From NCBI GenBank assembly GCA_025558075.1, contig JAHLKF010000028.1, positions 124,001-188,000 on the forward strand: a stretch of 64,000 nucleotides of DNA. Reading direction: 5' to 3'. This document shows positions 59,495 through 64,000 of the stretch, piece after piece. The stretch is from Gaertneriomyces semiglobifer (taxonomy: Eukaryota; Chytridiomycota; Chytridiomycetes; Spizellomycetales; Spizellomycetaceae). The stretch's first letter is position 1. Each line of letters starts with the position of its first letter. A program made the position numbers and the translations under genes. The notes beneath the pieces are model-generated. The model saw only the letters and a program-made list of their open reading frames with translations, had not been told where the DNA came from and searched no databases.

Positions 59495-60961
59495 CTAACT
59501 CTCCATGCGAATCCTTTGTAACAAAGCAAGAATAAGATCTAACTGTTCAGCCTGAGACCTCTCTGGTCCCGAACCTCTATGAGAAGTGCGTCGTTTGCGT
59601 ACTGCTACCGAGGAAGAATGCTGACCTCTAGAGCGCATTTGCGAATCTGGGCGCTTGCGGACAGCACAATTCTTGATCTTGCGCGTTGCATTGGGACGGG
59701 CTGGGGAGATGTCGCGGTCCTTGGTTTGCCTGCGAAGCGTCTTGACAGTGACAGTTGAGGTCGATGATATGGATGATGACGACTGGTACTTGCGTAAGCC
59801 AGGGTCGTCCATCTCCGAGGGTGGAGCATGAGGCGGATGTGGTGGTGGGGATGGTGACGGTGATGGACTCACCGTCGCCGGATGAGGATGCTGGGGTAAT
59901 GGAGCGGGTGTGGGCGGCTCTGAAGAAGGAGGAGAAACGAGTTGGTTCGTAATAGTAATATTGTTCGCCAGCCGTATGGATCGTAAACCTGTTAGCTGCT
60001 GGTGGGATCTCGGGAGTACACTTGCGTAATTGGCGCTGGCACATGTGTCAACATCTTCCCAGTCAGAATCACCAAAGCTCACTTTAGGGATATCAGGAGC
60101 CTCAATAGCTTCGTTATGGACAGGCTCTTCTAACAGTGACGAGGTTGCGGTACTATTTGCCTTGTTGGTTTGTACGCCCAAGGCACGTTGGAGTTGGTTC
60201 AGTTGAGCGGCAACTTGTTCAACGTCTAGCGACGCAGACTCATGTATAGTCCGGGCAAGCTCCGCCAGGCGGTCAACAAGGTGGTCCCGAAGCAAACTTC
60301 GGCGAGGAGCATGAGACCGCGAGCGTGAAACGGAACGGCTGGAAGCGCGAGACCGGGTCGTAGACCTGCGAGGTCGACGGCTACTGAGAGACGATCTACT
60401 CGAATTGAAAGTGACTGCAGTGCGGCGCGAGGCAGTACGTGTGAGAAAAAGAGCCGACTTGTGAGTCGTAGAGATGGATACTCGAGGTGCAATGATTGCA
60501 GCCACACCATCATGGGATGGCCGCTCCGGAAATAAAGCGTCAAAGGTATTCTCTTTAAGAGGGATTTGGTAGCTCTCGTTGTTCTCCAATGAGGTTATGG
60601 TACTACCAGTTTCATGAGCCATTCGGCTACTCCTACTGCCAGCGTTAGCGGAGGACCCTGAGCCTGAGCCGCGCGATACCCAAGTGCCGGTTTCCGGATC
60701 CATGTAAGCCAGCGTTCGCTTCGCCATCATCTTTCTCTGCGTTTCTGGCACCGACAAAGCATCCCATTCGCCCATGTTTTCTTCACTCAGTACTCTGGTG
60801 CGCATGACAGCCGTGACAGGCAGCGGCTGTCGCTTGAGGCGTTTTCCCACATGACGGCGAATGTTGCTTGAAATCTTGCGGCTAAGGCCAACGCACTTGG
60901 CGACAATCTTGTTCAGCACTTTCTTAGCAGGTTCCTTCCGATCTGGTGTGCCGAACTCCAT
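59495..60961 (-). CDS. Low-complexity Ser/Arg- and Pro-rich protein, function unknown
   Basis: Intronless 488-residue frame; start chosen at the first ATG (60961, MEFGTPDRKEPAKKVLNKI) because upstream codons lack ATG. A basic helical N-terminus (KKVLNKIVAKCVGLSRKISS) is followed by SR-like blocks (SRASSRSVSRSRSHAPRRS). Next comes a possible amphipathic helix (LVDRLAELARTIHESASLD) with VEQVAAQLNQLQRALG, then a Pro-rich run (PSPSPSPPPHPPHAPP) and a basic tail. The last 15 residues (EQLDLILALLQRIRMES) look helical. No family recognised. The long uninterrupted frame in an intron-rich genome and an upstream TATA support it as a gene. Confidence 0.7.
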   Translation of the reverse strand: MEFGTPDRKEPAKKVLNKIVAKCVGLSRKISSNIRRHVGKRLKRQPLPVTAVMRTRVLSEENMGEWDALSVPETQRKMMAKRTLAYMDPETGTWVSRGSGSGSSANAGSRSSRMAHETGSTITSLENNESYQIPLKENTFDALFPERPSHDGVAAIIAPRVSISTTHKSALFLTRTASRRTAVTFNSSRSSLSSRRPRRSTTRSRASSRSVSRSRSHAPRRSLLRDHLVDRLAELARTIHESASLDVEQVAAQLNQLQRALGVQTNKANSTATSSLLEEPVHNEAIEAPDIPKVSFGDSDWEDVDTCASANYASVLPRSHQQLTGLRSIRLANNITITNQLVSPPSSEPPTPAPLPQHPHPATVSPSPSPSPPPHPPHAPPSEMDDPGLRKYQSSSSISSTSTVTVKTLRRQTKDRDISPARPNATRKIKNCAVRKRPDSQMRSRGQHSSSVAVRKRRTSHRGSGPERSQAEQLDLILALLQRIRMES

Positions 60962-61617
60962 GTTGATGCAGCGTCCAAGGAATTGCCACGTTGACTCTTC
61001 GACTATGTATCTCCTATTGCCGGGTACGAAATTGAGAGCCGGAGTGCACAACCCCGCGCTTTATACCTCGCACTCCACAATCTTTCGATCCGAAGAGGCC
61101 CGAAAGCAGTATTGTGCTACTAAATCATCTCCCTTCAGCGGACGCTAATTCTGCATTCACAGGCTATCTTCGACAGGTAACCTGCGATGCTGTTCCACAT
61201 GCGGCAAACCCACCGAGGAAAATTTTGAAAATGCAGACAACCACGGAGCTAAATTCATTATAATACCAGCACATGCCTGCAATCGTCATTCTGGACGCCG
61301 TAGATGTGCCTCCGACAGCTACAAAACAAAAAAAGGTAAACCGAGCAATGTGTGTGAAGCGGTTGAACCTGTCAAAGCGCGTCGGCGGTGATTAAATAAG
61401 CACTCTGACCTTTGCTTCATGAAATGCAAGTGACAAATGAAAACGGGGAACCAAAGGCGACAAGAATATGAACTTCAAAGCGACTTCCCACTTGTCATTG
61501 GTGATTGAATGACAAGGCTACGTGCTATCAGTGGGAATAAAAATGGATAAAACATATACACGAAATCGTTCACAAGTGTGGTCACTTTCCCAAAACTAAC
61601 TAATCCCTAAAGTAAGA
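60962..61617. other. Intergenic region between two minus-strand genes
   Basis: 656 nt holding the promoter of the low-complexity gene and the 3' flank of the MFS gene. No gene seen. Confidence 0.5.
61060..61065 (-). promoter_or_regulatory. TATA box of the low-complexity protein gene
   Basis: TATAAA on the minus strand in context GAGGTATAAAGCGCGG, about 95 nt upstream of ATG 60961, a normal distance. Confidence 0.5.
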
Positions 61618-63548
61618 TTAACTCTCTTCCTCTTCCGGGTCCCCTTCCGGCACGATAACTACAACCTCGTCCTCCTTCGATGTGTTCCGCTTTGCCCCCT
61701 TCCTCACAACGTTGGCTATGGCTTGTATGACATCTTCAACGCTGATAAACCGGACAGCAACCGCATAAGCGACAACAAAGGTCAATGACAGGATGAGGAG
61801 AAAGAACCCTGGGTATGAGCCGCCAATAGTCCGAGAATATGCCATCGGGAACACCACTGAAGAAATAATCATTGCACTTTGATCGAGCAAATTGATTGCG
61901 GAAAAAAGTCGTCCTTGATGCTCTGGGGCGGTAGACCGGGAGAGCAAAGAGCGAAGGGTCGGTTTGGCGAGCGTCCCAGGCCCATTTAAAAACGACACTG
62001 AACAGTATGATGTTAACATAATCCGCTGCCTCTGCGAGGGGTCAGAACAATGACTCCAAGCTCACTTACCAACATAGAACATTATCCAGTGATTAGAAAC
62101 CGAGAGCACAGCGTAATTGACAGCAAATAAGAAAAATCCATATTTGATGATCTTGACTTCCACCCCAACTTTCTTCCGAATGGCTTCAACACTTTGAGTA
62201 TCGTCTTCGTCCTCCACACTGACGCCTTCGGGGCTTGATGCCATACTCGTCCCTTGCTCTGCCGATTTCCCTGCTTTCGGTTCTGGTTCCACGGTGCCCC
62301 ATTTCTTTAAAATCCAGGCACCCACAAAAGCCATCCAAAACACTCGCTCCAAGCTCATGAAAAGCATGAATATACCTTCATCATAGGCGTCCCATCCGAA
62401 ACGAAATGAAGCGTAAAGGAATAACATGCCAACAGCACCCAAAGCAAAAGCCAACAGGAACATGAGAGAAAGTAAGGAGCATTGGGGTGCAGTTGTCATA
62501 ACCCGGAGGATGGGGCGGAGCGACGGAAAGAAAGATTTGTCTTCCGTAACGGCGGTCGCCGACTTTGGTTTGCTCGAATGCGTGTTATTCAAGGACTCAG
62601 GGAGAAGAAAAATGCAATAGAGTAAGGTGATTACTTGTCCGGCGAAAGTAACGTAAATTACGCCCAAGGCCCCGTTTGGCAATATCTAAGAAGAAATGAG
62701 AACACATAACATGCTTCATAATCGCTTCACTGGAAACATACCCTGGATAAAAGTCCACCAAAGTAAGGGCCTACTGTCATGGCGACATAAATGGTGGCTT
62801 CCGTCCGTAAGAACACTTTGCTTCGTGCGCTTTCCAAGGTCGTATCGGCAAGGTACGAGAAAACGGCCATGGAAACCGTCGGAAAGTAGGAACCAAGAAT
62901 GCCTTGAATCATGCCCGCAACGACAAGTACCCATATTCCCACACCGTATTGAGCCATCAAGATGAAAGCCGCAAAATAGCATATCAATCCGATGACGCCT
63001 AGGCAAAAAACAGGTCTTCGGCCAACACGATCGCAGAGAGCACCGATAGCTGGTATAGCAAACAAGGCCGGAATGTTAGTGGCCAGGCTCAATATCATAT
63101 GAAAATGCGCCGCTAGTTGCTAGTGAGCCATGAATTGTGAGTTGAACCATCCCAGATTGGAAAGCCGCGGAAAAGCTCAACCAACCTGCACTTCCGGAAT
63201 AGCTCGACAAGTAGCAAAATCGGGCAAGCCTTCCATGGGCCGGGTGACATCGTCTGACAACCGCAAGTCTCCATCGGTAGGTTGTCCCTCTTGTGATGGA
63301 TATCGTTGAGCACACAGGTATAGTACGAGATACTGTTGTGCTGGAACGGTAGCCAAGGCTGCAAAGACAAGCGTTCCAAACAACGGGACGGCTATGTGCC
63401 ACGGTGAAGGTCGGCGGTACCAAGGTCTCGTATCTACTTCCTTGTCGGGATGCTCAACAGTAGCTGAACTTAACAGCGGGGTTGCTTCGGTTATGTCAGG
63501 AGATATTTCAACGGAATTTCCTGTGGCGGGCAGCGTTGTTGCTTCCAT
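61618..63548 (-). CDS. Major facilitator superfamily transporter (SLC46-like)
   Basis: Four exons on the minus strand: 63548-63186, 63119-62742, 62685-62070 and 61997-61618, 578 residues, phases closed. Start is ATG 63548 (MEATTLPATGNSVE). The N-terminal cytosolic part is acidic (TEATPLLSS, similar to dileucine sorting motifs). About 12 hydrophobic helices follow, with the loop 2-3 MFS motif as IGALCDRVGRRPVF and QLAAHFHMILSLATNIPAL before it, which resembles SLC46/PCFT-type carriers. A large extracellular loop with three Cys lies between helices 1 and 2; the central loop is acidic. It ends in a charged tail GDPEEEES. Substrate unknown; SLC46 members carry folates or related solutes with protons. 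Confidence 0.85.
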
Positions 63549-64000
63549 GATGAGTTCGGACACCCGTTGATTACTCCAGTTGGTTACTTCAGAGAAAATA
63601 AGAAGAATAACTCTAATGAAGGCAGGCACCACTGATGCCTCCTACTTGTGCTAAAGGCCTCGGGATTTCATGCAAATGACGTTCACCCTTCAACCAAAAC
63701 CACATACAACTCTCAACCAGCTATATATTACGTGCCCATGAAGCAGCTTGTCCTTGACGCCAAGAATTCCCGCTGCTGTTCCTTTGAGCCAAGAAATGCT
63801 GCGTATTAACGCCTATGAAGTCAACCATGGTCTGTAAACGGCCCACGACATGACAAATTATTCAATTCAGACTCGCGCGAAAGTTTAAACGCAGGCGACT
63901 CTGACGACGTAAAACTTACATCCAAATGCATGAATCTAGACAAGTGTCCTATCCACAGCAGTGGTTCAATCAAGGCTAGGAAGATGGCATGCAGCATTCG
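63549..64000. other. Right edge, upstream of the MFS gene
   Basis: No supported gene in the last 450 nt. AGCTATATATTACG near 63719 may be a promoter TATA element in either direction. Confidence 0.4.

Noticed and set aside
1..64000. CRISPR arrays, prophage, plasmid or bacterial operons
   Set aside because: The whole window has spliced eukaryotic genes; no spaced identical repeats or prokaryotic gene order seen.

Overview
The window is eukaryotic nuclear DNA from a fungus. Nearly every gene is split by short introns of about 55-80 nt with GT...AG ends and CTNA-type branch points. The gene content points to an early-diverging zoosporic fungus, most simply a chytrid. It carries two ciliary genes (SPATA4-type CH protein and axonemal dynein light chain DNAL4), a full-length talin and a full-length DNA-PKcs, which yeasts and most Dikarya lack, next to ordinary fungal genes (HPT1-type PRTase, ArgJ, Med8, XPG/Rad2, Mau2/Scc4). 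The species cannot be named from sequence alone. Exon boundaries were worked out by hand from splice signals, reading phase and recalled family alignments. All multi-exon models given coordinates close in phase.

Layout. 1-545 (-): 5' part of a mitochondrial-carrier gene cut by the window edge. 1384-14453 (+): 16-exon DNA-PKcs-like gene, about 4,004 residues. 14702-14992 (-) and 15280-15754 (+): small coiled-coil protein and small membrane protein. 16424-20219 (+): SH3-RA-RA protein. 20491-24713 (-): XPG/Rad2 nuclease. 25247-26592 (-): nucleotide-sugar transporter. 26869-27529 (+): hypoxanthine-guanine PRTase. 27597-28465 (-) and 29076-29519 (+): divergent ciliary pair SPATA4-like/DNAL4. 29833-32266 (-): Mau2/Scc4 cohesin loader. 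32537-33641 (+): ribosomal protein L35.

33642-37393 is a gene-poor, repeat-rich island. It has two diverged copies of a 0.65-0.8 kb element (each with a minisatellite, a TATA motif and a pair of ACGCGT boxes) and a cluster of tRNA-derived SINE-like units.

37394-45220 (+): talin, about 2,542 residues. 45550-46050 (-): unknown small protein. 47177-47676 (+): type I single-pass membrane protein. 48393-49876 (-): ArgJ/Arg7. 50219-51151 (+): Med8. 51495-52102 (-): Cys/His-cluster protein. 52342-54641 (-): Atos (FAM214) family. 57142-57372 (+): CMC4-like twin-CX9C protein. 57859-58697 (-): mucin-like, probably GPI-anchored surface protein. 59495-60961 (-): low-complexity Ser/Arg-rich protein. 61618-63548 (-): MFS transporter.

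The genes do not form one pathway; this is an ordinary fungal gene neighbourhood. The most distinctive contents are the retained ancestral genes (talin, DNA-PKcs, axonemal genes) and the repeat island. I saw no CRISPR array, defence island or biosynthetic cluster, and no candidate for a new multi-gene system.
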